A stretch of DNA of 62,515 bases from Opitutales bacterium (lineage in GTDB: Bacteria; Verrucomicrobiota; Verrucomicrobiia; Opitutales; T3Sed10-336), in contig JAIUMY010000006.1 in NCBI GenBank assembly GCA_022565335.1, positions 1 through 62,515 of the forward strand, in the 5' to 3' direction. This document shows positions 45,901-52,733 of the stretch, in pieces; within the stretch, counting starts at the first letter, position 1, and each line of letters starts with the position of its first letter. Below the pieces are notes generated by a model. That model did no database searches, was not told where the DNA came from, and worked only from the letters and a program-made list of their open reading frames with translations. A program made the translations under genes and the position numbers.

Positions 45901-46549
45901 AATGGAAGAAGGACGGATCGCCTTTGGCAATATTCTGAAATACATAAAGATCACTGCGAGTTCGAACTTCGGGAATGCGTTCAGTGTGTTGTTGGCCAGC
46001 CTGGTCTTGCCTTTTTTGCCGATGCGGGCGGTGCAACTGTTGGTGCAAAATCTGTTGTACGATATCTTGCAATTCTTTCTTCCCTGGGACCGGGTGGATG
46101 CGGATTTCCGGAGCAAGCCGCGTCCCTGGTCGGCCGATTCGATCGGGCGTTTCATGTTGGTTTTCGGCCCGTTGAGCTCTATTTTTGACTTGGCCACCTT
46201 TGCTTTTTTGTGGTTTGTTCTGGAGGCTAACACGGTGGCCGATCAAGCGGTCTTTCAAACCGGATGGTTTTTGGTCGGGATTATGACTCAGATTTTTATC
46301 TTTTTCGTTCTTCGGACGGGAGGTTTGCCTTTCCTCGTGGAGCGGGCCTCACCCCCGCTGGCCTTGGCCGGGGTGGTGGTTGCGGGCGCGGGACTGGTGC
46401 TCCCCTGGACCCCTCTGGGGGAATGGTTGGGCTTTGTCGCCATGCCGCCGATGTATCTTTTGTGGGTTGGGTTTATTCTTATCTCCTACGGGATCTCCGC
46501 ACAAATCGCCAAGGTCCTGTATCGCCGCAAATTGGGTTCCTGGTGGTGA
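42929..46549 (+). CDS. histidine kinase fused to MgtA-type P-type ATPase
   Basis: A single 1207-residue frame from ATG 42929 (GAGAGGGG SD 10 bases before). Residues 1-60 hold two membrane helices joined by about eight residues, so there is almost no periplasmic sensor. The kinase follows: H-box H121 in AHELRTPLAALR, N-box LDNLLANALRHSPEG, DEGRGL, GSGFGLGLPLAR (to about 335). After a 35-residue linker, residues from about 370 form a complete class IIIB ATPase: TGES (T523), PELLPVMVNVNLARAA, DKTGT with D684, GDGAND (D948) and ten predicted helices. M370 (44036) could be an internal start, but no good SD precedes it. The response regulator gene at 48557-49252 lacks a kinase partner. Confidence 0.9.
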   Translation: MMKKRHWPLWGWGLAIGGFPPMILWLWFVLAGEGVSWGVICLGLGLVVVFAVGGAWWGWHWGEHLADRRFALRHGGDGEVPDLPPSAVKEWEDFRRSWNEVRERTQQMVLSQKDFTANAAHELRTPLAALRLTGEGLFQGNPDLAEVRETVGAMLEEADRVSRLVDQLLMLARAESGGIGVEADYHPLKEIVHEVVEIRQVLAEDQGQTLRVSEDGEWSVWADRNLLRLALDNLLANALRHSPEGSFIEIQIQSREKGGVAISIKDEGRGLREGESTTVFERFYRGAGAVPGSGFGLGLPLARWGVEAFGGNLQAPNRGAGKGPVVTILCPETEWDHFVETRDESAGNGWQNPEESWVTEAAPGQVLARMESSPRGLSEEAVKSRREIVGANRFQGLLRHPFGHLLRRACQTPFNGILLVCMALSMGLGETQPAIVMGLMVVLSTSLRFWQEKRSYDAARGLEKEVAVRVSVARPTSPGGTEEVAVEDLVPGDMVHLAPGDMVPADLRLISAQGLEISETTLTGESFPVAKTARSQIPGQEEGDPEETPNLCYMGTHVVRGGGIGVVLTTGRRTRLGRSTQLLRQPAPETAFQRGVRKVSWLLLTFMAALVPAVLLLNGWFLGNWTEALLFALAVAVGLTPELLPVMVNVNLARAARALAKKGLIIKNLSAVHSFGSMDILCLDKTGTLTEDRPAFRAALDGRGHSSSLVLQEGALNAHCEGSVQGPLDREILRQAGTLPEGVKRGEIPFDYDRKIVSILWQKARGKGPCRLICKGAAEAVLERCTRWRIGEEEKVLSPGDREVCEKGLAQQLELGRRVLAVAVRELPGDVKAWGKEEETGMTFLGFLVFEDPVREGVREVVQRIQENGVRPILLTGDHAAPAQAAAREAGFPEGKVYEGRELAAMSEPEAREALREATVVARLGPADKAKMVRLLRKNGHRVGFLGDGANDANALREADVGIVAEGGADLSRASAEVIMTSGGLTVLAEGMEEGRIAFGNILKYIKITASSNFGNAFSVLLASLVLPFLPMRAVQLLVQNLLYDILQFFLPWDRVDADFRSKPRPWSADSIGRFMLVFGPLSSIFDLATFAFLWFVLEANTVADQAVFQTGWFLVGIMTQIFIFFVLRTGGLPFLVERASPPLALAGVVVAGAGLVLPWTPLGEWLGFVAMPPMYLLWVGFILISYGISAQIAKVLYRRKLGSWW

Positions 46550-46557
46550 GTTTGTAA

Positions 46558-46641
46558 GGATGAGGGATGAAAGATAAGGGATGAAGGATGAGGGATGAGG
46601 GATGAAGGATGAGGGATGAAGGATGAGGGATGAAAGATAAG
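46558..46641 (+). repeat. tandem heptamer array (GGATGAR, 12 units)
   Basis: Twelve 7-base units in register: GGATGAG, GGATGAA and two AGATAAG variants. It starts eight bases after the fused gene's stop codon and ends 110 bases before the next gene. There are no spacers, so it is not a CRISPR array. Unit length does not fit a coding repeat of constant frame. Confidence 0.9.
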
Positions 46642-46751
46642 GGGGAGGGGTCAGGACATAGGTAACACTTTCGGTTCTTCCTATATCTTCCTTAAGATTT
46701 TTTCAGCTTAATGAGAGAGAAGGGCTGGGAGATCGTGGGTAGGTTGTTGGT

Positions 46752-47024
46752 ATGACCCGCCTATCCGAAAAACAAATCTACAGCAATTTGCGCGTTTTTC
46801 TCGAATGCCAGCAGGCGGCTACGGTGAAAAAGCAATTGGAGGTGGCATCGCCAGTTGCGGTGGCCCGGGTTCTCTCACGCTTTCCGGACTGGCAGGCGGA
46901 TTTGATGTTGTCCCTTCTGGAGAACGATGATCGTTCCCGTATCGAAGCGGTGCGGATCTACCCCGGGGCCTCTGGCACATCACCCCGAAAATCCCTTTAT
47001 CCCTTCTCTCATCAAACTCACTAA
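46752..47024 (+). CDS. small MgtE-N-like protein
   Basis: 90 residues. The middle part (VKKQLEVASPVAVARVLSRFPDWQADLMLSLLENDDRSRI) resembles a single superhelical repeat of the MgtE N-domain, which in MgtE senses cytosolic Mg. The last 20 residues (YPGASGTSPRKSLYPFSHQTH) are unlike the domain and may come from a frame change. There is no channel domain. The stop codon is at the start of the SD sequence of mgtE (AAAGGAG at 47026-47032), so the two genes may be translationally coupled. It could be a decayed mgtE copy or a regulatory subunit. Confidence is modest. Confidence 0.5.
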   Translation: MTRLSEKQIYSNLRVFLECQQAATVKKQLEVASPVAVARVLSRFPDWQADLMLSLLENDDRSRIEAVRIYPGASGTSPRKSLYPFSHQTH

Positions 47025-47039
47025 AAGGAGATAATTACC

Positions 47040-48494
47040 ATGATAAGTATAAAAGAAATACAAGACATCGAAGTGGCGATCAAAGCGGATCGTCTTAATG
47101 ATGCCCGCCAAATTTTGGCCAAGGCAACGCCGGAGGAAGCCCGGGGGGTCATTGAGCGACTTCCCGATTCCGTCGCCGGTGTGGCTTTCCGCTTACTCGA
47201 CCGCGATACCATGCTTGAGGTTTTCGAGCGTTTGGAGCGGGATAACCAGTCCGAGTTGTTGCGTCGTATGACCGATGATGACGCCCTTAAGATTCTCAAT
47301 CGTTTGGAAACCGATGAGACGATTCAGCTTTTTGAGGAATTGCCGGCAAAGGTGACCAAGCGCCTGTTGGGTCAGTTGACGGCGGAACGACTCAAGGAGG
47401 TTGATAAAATTCTCGGCTACGAAGATGGGACCTGTGGGCGTCGCATGAACCCGCATCCCTTCACCGCCCGCAGACCCCATACGGTGAAGGAAACGCTGGA
47501 AGCGATCAAGGCTTCGGCTTTGGATGCCGAGGATCTGGATATTGTCTTTGTCATCGACCGGGAACGGTTCTTCCATGGCTATGTGCAGGTCGCGGATTTG
47601 CTGAAAGCCGATCCGGAGACCAAGATGGTCACTTTGGCGGAAAGCCCGGGGTCGATTGTTCGGACCAATGAAGACGAACAACGTGCGGTACGGGTTTTGC
47701 AAAAAGCCGATTTGCCGGCGATTGCCGTTCTCGATCAGGAAAACCGTCTCGTCGGAGCCCTGGCTTCGGAGGACCTGATGGACGTGGCCCAACAGGAGGC
47801 CTCTGAATGGATGTATCAAAAAGCGGGGGTGCGGGACATTTCCAGCAAGAAGGATCATACCTTCAGCCGTCGGTTGACCCAGGGAAATATTCTGTATCCA
47901 GTTCGGGTGCGTTTGCTCTTCTTGCTCATTACTTTGTTCGGCGGCTTGATGGTCGGCGGCATCATTGATCATTTTGAAGGAACGCTGGAGGCCATCATTG
48001 TCGCTGCCGTCTTCATTCCTCTGGTTATGGACATGGGGGGGAACGTGGGAACGCAGTCGACGACCATTTTTGCCCGTGGTTTTGCCTTGGGGCATATTCG
48101 CTTGAGACGATTTTGGAGTTACTTGCTGCGTGAGGGTTCGATTGGTCTGACGATTGGGGTGTTACTGGGAGCTTTGGGAGGTACGATTGCCTATTTCTGG
48201 CAAGGCGTTCCCAACGATGTCCCGGCGATTGGCCTGGCGGTGGGAATCTCCCTTACTGTAGTTATCACCTTTGCCTCGATGTTAGGCTTTTTGTTGCCTT
48301 ACATCCTGATCAAGCTCGGCTTCGATCATGCTCCTGGTGCGGACCCCTTTATTACCACCATCAAGGACTTTACCGGACTGGCTTTGTATTTCTTCCTGGT
48401 GGCGACCTTGATCGGCACCCCCGAGGAGTTGGATGAGGATTTGCTGGAGGAAGCTTTCAATCCTCCCGCGATTGAATGGGTAGTAGGTACCTGA
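47040..48494 (+). CDS. mgtE: MgtE magnesium channel/transporter
   Basis: 484 residues, close to the usual 450. The N-domain (VIERLPDSVAGVAFRLLDRDTMLEVFERL, 20-125), tandem CBS domains (MNPHPFTARRPHTVKETLEAIK to about 270), the plug helix, and five membrane helices with the selectivity region FIPLVMDMGGNVGTQSTTIFARGFALG (about 320-345) are in order. The channel opens when cytosolic Mg is low. It is preceded by an AAAGGAG SD with a good spacing and followed by a strong terminator. Confidence 0.96.
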   Translation: MISIKEIQDIEVAIKADRLNDARQILAKATPEEARGVIERLPDSVAGVAFRLLDRDTMLEVFERLERDNQSELLRRMTDDDALKILNRLETDETIQLFEELPAKVTKRLLGQLTAERLKEVDKILGYEDGTCGRRMNPHPFTARRPHTVKETLEAIKASALDAEDLDIVFVIDRERFFHGYVQVADLLKADPETKMVTLAESPGSIVRTNEDEQRAVRVLQKADLPAIAVLDQENRLVGALASEDLMDVAQQEASEWMYQKAGVRDISSKKDHTFSRRLTQGNILYPVRVRLLFLLITLFGGLMVGGIIDHFEGTLEAIIVAAVFIPLVMDMGGNVGTQSTTIFARGFALGHIRLRRFWSYLLREGSIGLTIGVLLGALGGTIAYFWQGVPNDVPAIGLAVGISLTVVITFASMLGFLLPYILIKLGFDHAPGADPFITTIKDFTGLALYFFLVATLIGTPEELDEDLLEEAFNPPAIEWVVGT

Positions 48495-48518
48495 ACGGCG
48501 AAATAGTCCATTCACCGT

Positions 48519-48552
48519 TACGCCGGATCCCTCGGGGTCCGGCGTTTTTTTT
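48519..48552. terminator. Rho-independent terminator after mgtE
   Basis: CGCCGGA at 48521-48527 pairs with TCCGGCG at 48538-48544, the loop holds CCTCGGG, and an eight-T run follows. Because a response regulator ends just beyond on the other strand, it may also act in the reverse direction. Confidence 0.85.
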
Positions 48553-48556
48553 GGTC

Positions 48557-49252
48557 TTATTCTGTTGGCTGGGAGAGACGGAAGCCGACGCCGCGAAGGG
48601 TGGTGATCGGATCCTCTCCGAGGTGTTGACGGAGTTTTTTGCGTAGGTTGGTCATGTGCACATCGATGACATTGTCGAGGGAGGTGAAACGGCCTTCGGC
48701 TTGCCAGACATCGCGGACCAGCATTCCACGGGAGACGATTTCACCACAGTGGCGGCTGAGATAGGAAAGAAGGTCGAATTCCCGGGGGGTGAGAAGAATC
48801 TCTTCGGTGCCGGCCATCGCGCGGCGGTTGAGGAAATCCACTTGGAGGCTTTTCCAGTGAAAGACATTCTGTTGACTTTCGGTTTTGCGTCGCAGGAGGG
48901 TGCGGAGGCGGGCCAAGAGTTCGGGGAGAGCAAAAGGTTTGGTGAGGTAGTCGTCAGCTCCGGCATCGAGTCCGGAAACACGGTCCTCAATTTCGTCACG
49001 GGCGGTGAGCAGAAGAACGGCTACCCTTTGTTGGTTGGCCCGCAGTTCCCGCAGAAGGGTGAGTCCTTCGCCATCGGGGAGCATCCAGTCGAGAACCACG
49101 AGAACGAAGCTCTGCTTTTGCCAAAGCTCCCGCCCCTCGGCAAGGTTGCGGGCGAGTTGTGGGTCGTAGCCTTCCCGGCGCAGACTCTTGCGGAGATTTT
49201 CGCCGAGGCGAAGATCGTCTTCAACAATGAGAATGGGCGCAGCATCAGGCAT
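48557..49252 (-). CDS. OmpR/QseB-family response regulator without an adjacent kinase gene
   Basis: 231 residues from the ATG at 49250-49252 (MPDAAPILIVEDD). The receiver domain has the acidic pair in VEDD, phospho-acceptor D in VLDWMLPDG, LLTARDEIEDRVSGLDAGADDYLTKPF and K in TKPF. The winged-helix output domain follows with LLTPREFDLLSYLSRHCGEIVSRGMLVRDVW and VDVHMTNLRKKL...TLRGVGFRL. A 66-residue upstream extension is rejected because the family begins at PILIVEDD. The only kinase domain within 40 kb is fused to the P-type ATPase at 42929-46549, which suggests they are partners. It is divergent from the Na/Pi cotransporter. Confidence 0.92.
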   Translation of the reverse strand: MPDAAPILIVEDDLRLGENLRKSLRREGYDPQLARNLAEGRELWQKQSFVLVVLDWMLPDGEGLTLLRELRANQQRVAVLLLTARDEIEDRVSGLDAGADDYLTKPFALPELLARLRTLLRRKTESQQNVFHWKSLQVDFLNRRAMAGTEEILLTPREFDLLSYLSRHCGEIVSRGMLVRDVWQAEGRFTSLDNVIDVHMTNLRKKLRQHLGEDPITTLRGVGFRLSQPTE

Positions 49253-49302
49253 TTTTCTAAGATAGACTAAGGGTGGCGCAGGGCAAGGCGATGTCGGGAA
49301 AC

Positions 49303-49317
49303 TGAAGAAAACTTTAG
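49303..49317 (+). promoter_or_regulatory. candidate response-regulator box 2
   Basis: TGAAGAAAACTTTAG matches 12 of 15 bases of the core TTAAGAAACCTTAAG seen at 52580-52594, with half-sites 10 bases apart. It lies in the 197-base divergent region between the response regulator and the Na/Pi cotransporter, where an autoregulatory site would be expected. Confidence 0.35.
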
Positions 49318-49449
49318 AATGCTTGCCTTGTCGGCGGTGCGTTGCGAGGATTGACTGTCTGTTTACTCGCGACGGATCCATTCCGGAACCCTTGTGATTG
49401 TTGGCTCCGGGAAGAGGGTGCTTTTCCCGGGGATTTTCTTTATTCTCCA

Positions 49450-51063
49450 ATGTTGCCGTTTATCCACATCCTGGGAGGCGTAGTTCTCCTTTTGTTAGGC
49501 CTTCGCTATTTGCGCAAAGGTTTTGGCCGGGTTATGGGCGGTGAACTGGTGGATTGGTTGCAGACCTACACCCATACCCGGGGAAGGGCTTTTACCGGGG
49601 GCGTGATTGCCGGGGCGGTAATGCCGTCTTCCACGGCGATGGCGTTCTTGTCGGTTCGGCTGAGTGAGGATGGAAAGGGGCCCTGGCCAAATATTCTGGC
49701 CCTGTTGCTGGGAGCACAGGTGGGGATCACGGTGTTGGTGCAGCTTCTGACCTTGCCCATTGGTTCCTGGGCGATGGTCTTCGTGGCCTTGGGAGGGCTT
49801 TTGTTTCTCTTTTTCGAGCGTGCGGGTCCCCGAGGAACGGGGCAGATTCTGCTGGCCTTCGGGTTTATGTTGATGGGCATTACGGTGATCAGTGAGGCCG
49901 CCCGGGTGATTGCGGCAGATCCTGAAATGGGGGATCTCTTTACGGCGCTGGGAGCTTTCCCTATGCTTTTTGCGCTGGGTGCAATGATTCTGGCGGTGGT
50001 CTTGCAAAGTTCCACGGCGACCATCGCCCTGGGGTTGGGCTTGTCCCTGAGCGGGGAAATCACCCCGGCGATGTTGTTTCTGTGGGTGTTGGGAACGAAT
50101 TTGGGACTTTGTTTAACCGTTCTGATGGCGGGTTGGTCCCGTTATGAGGGCAGGCTTTTGGGGATGGTGGTGCTGGCTCTGAAGTTGCCTTTGGCCATCT
50201 TGTTGGGCACCTTATTTTTGGTGATGGCTGAATTGAGTTGGTTGGAGGCTTTACCGGGGAGCTTGGCCAGCCAGGCTGCTTGGGTGCATACACTGTTCAA
50301 TTTGCTGGCGGGTGTGGGCGTCTTTTTTGCTGATCATTTGAATCGGTGGATACGTATTATGATCGGGGATGAACCGGTGAAAGCAGAGCGCGGGTCGGTC
50401 TTGGAGCCGACGCTGTTGCAATACCCCAGTTTGGCTCTGAATGCGGCCACCCGGGAGGTGCTGGGATTGTTGGAGAGGTTTCCGGTGCTGCTGGAACCCG
50501 CTTTGGAAGGTTTGCGGAAGGGCGTTATGTCCCCGCTCTATGCTGAGCAAATGCTAACGCAAGCAACCGATTTGCTGGAGCGAAGGGAGAGCACGGAAGA
50601 GTTTTTGAACCAAATCTCCGACGAAGAATTGGATGAAAATGATCGTTTGCTTCGGGATGCGCTCGATGATCTTTTGCGGGAATTGCCGCTCATGATTCGC
50701 TCGGTGACGCGGGACATTCCCGAGGAGGTGGCTTCCCTGTTGGGCCAATCGCCCGAGCCCGATAGCCGGGCCGAGGAGGTGGTGAGGGAAGTTTTTGGGC
50801 GCTTTGTCTCGCTGTTGCAAAAGGTCTCCACGATGCTGATGCGCGAGAACCCCGCGATGGGGAAAGTGATTCTGGAGGAGAAAAGAAAACACAGCCAGTG
50901 GGTGATCCACGCCAAGCGGAGCCGTTTGGAGTTGCGGCAGCCGGTGAGGGAGGTTTTGGATGATTTTCACCAATTGATTCGTCGGCTTACCGGGGTGGCT
51001 TATGTCTATCAGGCAAAAAAAGAAGACCGTGAGGAGGAGATCGATTACGAGGGAAAGGCTTAG
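49450..51063 (+). CDS. Na/Pi cotransporter family protein (NptA/PNaS type)
   Basis: 537 residues from the ATG at 49450 (MLPFIHILGGVVLLLLGLRYLRKGFGRVMGG). The duplicated Na_Pi_cotrans motif appears as FTGGVIAGAVMPSSTAMAFLSV and VVLQSSTATIALGLGLSLSG (the paired QSS/PSS core that binds the ion). About eight helices end near residue 330. The last 200 residues are a PhoU-like helical domain (LLERFPVLLEPALEGLR; EEFLNQISDEELDENDRLLRDALDDLL). Bacterial members with PhoU-like ends import phosphate. Divergent from the OmpR-type regulator. Confidence 0.9.
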   Translation: MLPFIHILGGVVLLLLGLRYLRKGFGRVMGGELVDWLQTYTHTRGRAFTGGVIAGAVMPSSTAMAFLSVRLSEDGKGPWPNILALLLGAQVGITVLVQLLTLPIGSWAMVFVALGGLLFLFFERAGPRGTGQILLAFGFMLMGITVISEAARVIAADPEMGDLFTALGAFPMLFALGAMILAVVLQSSTATIALGLGLSLSGEITPAMLFLWVLGTNLGLCLTVLMAGWSRYEGRLLGMVVLALKLPLAILLGTLFLVMAELSWLEALPGSLASQAAWVHTLFNLLAGVGVFFADHLNRWIRIMIGDEPVKAERGSVLEPTLLQYPSLALNAATREVLGLLERFPVLLEPALEGLRKGVMSPLYAEQMLTQATDLLERRESTEEFLNQISDEELDENDRLLRDALDDLLRELPLMIRSVTRDIPEEVASLLGQSPEPDSRAEEVVREVFGRFVSLLQKVSTMLMRENPAMGKVILEEKRKHSQWVIHAKRSRLELRQPVREVLDDFHQLIRRLTGVAYVYQAKKEDREEEIDYEGKA

Positions 51064-51224
51064 GGTTGCGGGGTCATTGAGTCCTGTTTCCGAGTCTGTC
51101 CGAGACGGGTATTGGAGTGTTCTTTTCAATACAAAATTCTTTGGAGCGGGACCTTCAGTAAAGGGATAATTGTAATTCTATATCGCTGGGAAAGTTTACA
51201 ATTGCCGCTGGGCTAAAGATTTAT

Positions 51225-51716
51225 TTGGCTGGAGGTATGGAAACTTCCGGTGCAGATCTTTGGGGGGCGAATGGGTTTTTGGCGGCTTGGATTGCGTTGC
51301 CAGAGTTTCGTTTGGAGGGGTGGACGGGGGAGAACTGTTGGATGTCGGGGGAGGGCAAGGGGCACTGGCGGCAGGAGGGGGAAACTTGGTCTCTGGAAGA
51401 AAAGGGGACTTGCCGGATGAAGGAGGAAGGCAAGGAGAACCCTTTTTGGAATCGCTGGGTGTTTCGCCCGAAGTCCGGGGGTATTTACGAGGTGGCGCAC
51501 GCCCGCCGGGGCGAGCCGCAGGATTTGGTGCTTTTGAAGCCGGCATCGGAGGGGCGGTGGGTCTCGGAAGAGAAACACCTTTGCGGGCAGGATGAGTATT
51601 CCAGCGAGGTGGAACTGGGCGCTGGTGAAGTGGTGATGACCTGGAAGGTGCGGGGGCCGGAAAAGGATTATCGTCTGGTCCGGCGCTACTGGAGGGCCGA
51701 AGGATGTCGGGGATGA
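51225..51716 (+). CDS. DUF6314-like protein
   Basis: About 160 residues. The C-terminal motif HLCGQDEYSSEVELG followed by WKVRGPEKDYRLVRRYWR is the hallmark of DUF6314, and the central region is rich in glycine and tryptophan as in that family. The family has no known function. The start is uncertain: TTG at 51225 or ATG at 51237, the latter with a GGAGG only one base away. It overlaps the DMT transporter gene by 13 bases, so the two are co-translated. Confidence 0.7.
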   Translation: MAGGMETSGADLWGANGFLAAWIALPEFRLEGWTGENCWMSGEGKGHWRQEGETWSLEEKGTCRMKEEGKENPFWNRWVFRPKSGGIYEVAHARRGEPQDLVLLKPASEGRWVSEEKHLCGQDEYSSEVELGAGEVVMTWKVRGPEKDYRLVRRYWRAEGCRG

Positions 51717-52576
51717 TACCGATCCTGGTGGTTACCGTTCTCTGGGCGTTTTCCTTTTCCCTGATCGGATGGGGCTTGCGCGGGGTGGATTCGTTTGTCG
51801 TGACGACGGTGCGACTGGGGTTGGCGCTGCTTTGCTTATTGCCTTTTTTGCGTTGGGGGGTGGTTGGCGGGAAGGATCGCCTCACTTTGTTGGGGATTGG
51901 GGCTCTGCAATTTGGGGTCATGTATTTGGCCTATCTGACGGCGTTTCGGTTTTTCGATGCGTATCTGGTGGCCCTGTTCAGTGTGTTGACGCCGCTCTGG
52001 GTGGCGTTTCTGGTTTCGCTGGCGGATTCCCGGGCGTGGGGGAAGGTGCTTTTGGCGGCTTTTTTGGCGGTGGCGGGGGCATTGGTGATCCGGGCAGGCA
52101 GCGGCTTGCCCGATGAGGATTTCTGGTCCGGCTTTCTCTTGATGCAGGTGGCGAATCTGGCCTTTGCCGGAGGGCAGGTTTGGTTCCGGCAATGGAAACT
52201 GGCGCATCCCGAGGTTGCGGAGAAGGACATCTTTGCCCTGCCGTATTTCGGCGGGTTCAGTCTGGCCGTGGTGGCGACCCTCGGGTATGGCTGGATCGGT
52301 GGGGTGGCGTTCAGTTGGCCAAATTCTCAGGAGTGGTTGGTGTTGGTCTATTTGGGGGTGGTCGCCTCCGGGATAGGGTTTTTCCTTTGGAATTACGGGG
52401 CCAGTCGGGTTTCCGGCGGGTTCCTTGCGGCGGCAAACAATCTCGTCATTCCGCTGGCCATTATCGTGGCGCTTGGGTTCGGAAGTGGGCCGCCCGATTG
52501 GGGTCGTTTTGGGATTGGGACCTTGTTTATCCTCGGCGGTTGTCTCGTGGGCTCTCGTCTGCGACCACCCCGCTGA
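51704..52576 (+). CDS. EamA/DMT-superfamily transporter
   Basis: 290 residues with ten hydrophobic helices in two EamA repeats (MIPILVVTVLWAFSFSLIGWGLRGVDSFVVTTVRLGLALL; second repeat beginning WSGFLLMQVANLAFAGGQVWFRQW). The GLALLCLLPFLRWG and GVVASGIGFFLWNYGASRVSGG segments are typical. Substrates of this superfamily (amino acids, nucleotide sugars, drugs) cannot be told from sequence. The stop codon lies inside the 26-base box upstream of the next gene. Confidence 0.9.
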   Translation: MSGMIPILVVTVLWAFSFSLIGWGLRGVDSFVVTTVRLGLALLCLLPFLRWGVVGGKDRLTLLGIGALQFGVMYLAYLTAFRFFDAYLVALFSVLTPLWVAFLVSLADSRAWGKVLLAAFLAVAGALVIRAGSGLPDEDFWSGFLLMQVANLAFAGGQVWFRQWKLAHPEVAEKDIFALPYFGGFSLAVVATLGYGWIGGVAFSWPNSQEWLVLVYLGVVASGIGFFLWNYGASRVSGGFLAAANNLVIPLAIIVALGFGSGPPDWGRFGIGTLFILGGCLVGSRLRPPR

Positions 52577-52596
52577 ACTTTAAGAAACCTTAAGGC
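52571..52596 (+). promoter_or_regulatory. candidate response-regulator box 3
   Basis: Contains TTAAG at 52580-52584 and TTAAG at 52590-52594, two direct half-sites exactly 10 bases apart, in the frame of OmpR/PmrA-type boxes. 23 of 26 bases agree with 42823-42848. It is about 140 bases upstream of the outer-membrane protein ATG and overlaps the end of the DMT gene. Confidence 0.5.
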
Positions 52597-52686
52597 ACGG
52601 GGGCTTGGGGAGGGGTATTATTTCGGGTAGAAAGAATTCTCTTCGGAAAAAAGCGAAAAGGCTTGCCGGGGAGAAAATTGTATGTA

Positions 52687-52703
52687 GCTACTGTTACAGT
52701 AGC
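52687..52703. promoter_or_regulatory. hairpin in the 5' leader of an outer-membrane protein gene
   Basis: GCTACTG and CAGTAGC are perfectly complementary around a TTA loop. A second, outer pair (TGTAGC at 52683-52688 and GCTACA at 52708-52713) encloses it partly. It ends 30 bases before the ATG. It may be an operator or an mRNA stem; there is no T-run, so it is not a terminator. Confidence 0.45.
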
Positions 52704-52733
52704 CAATGCTACAATCTTCAAACATACCTGATT

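Noticed and set aside
46558-46641. CRISPR array
   Set aside because: The units are 7 bases long and have no spacers, and there are no cas genes in the window.
46650-47039. M-box (Mg riboswitch) before mgtE
   Set aside because: I found no set of helices like those of the M-box in the region upstream of the mini-gene or mgtE. A covariance-model search with the M-box profile would be needed to exclude a diverged form.
49253-49450. 66-residue N-terminal extension of the OmpR-type regulator
   Set aside because: It is proline-rich without domain similarity, and the receiver domain begins normally at the internal ATG. The extended frame would also cover the divergent promoter region.
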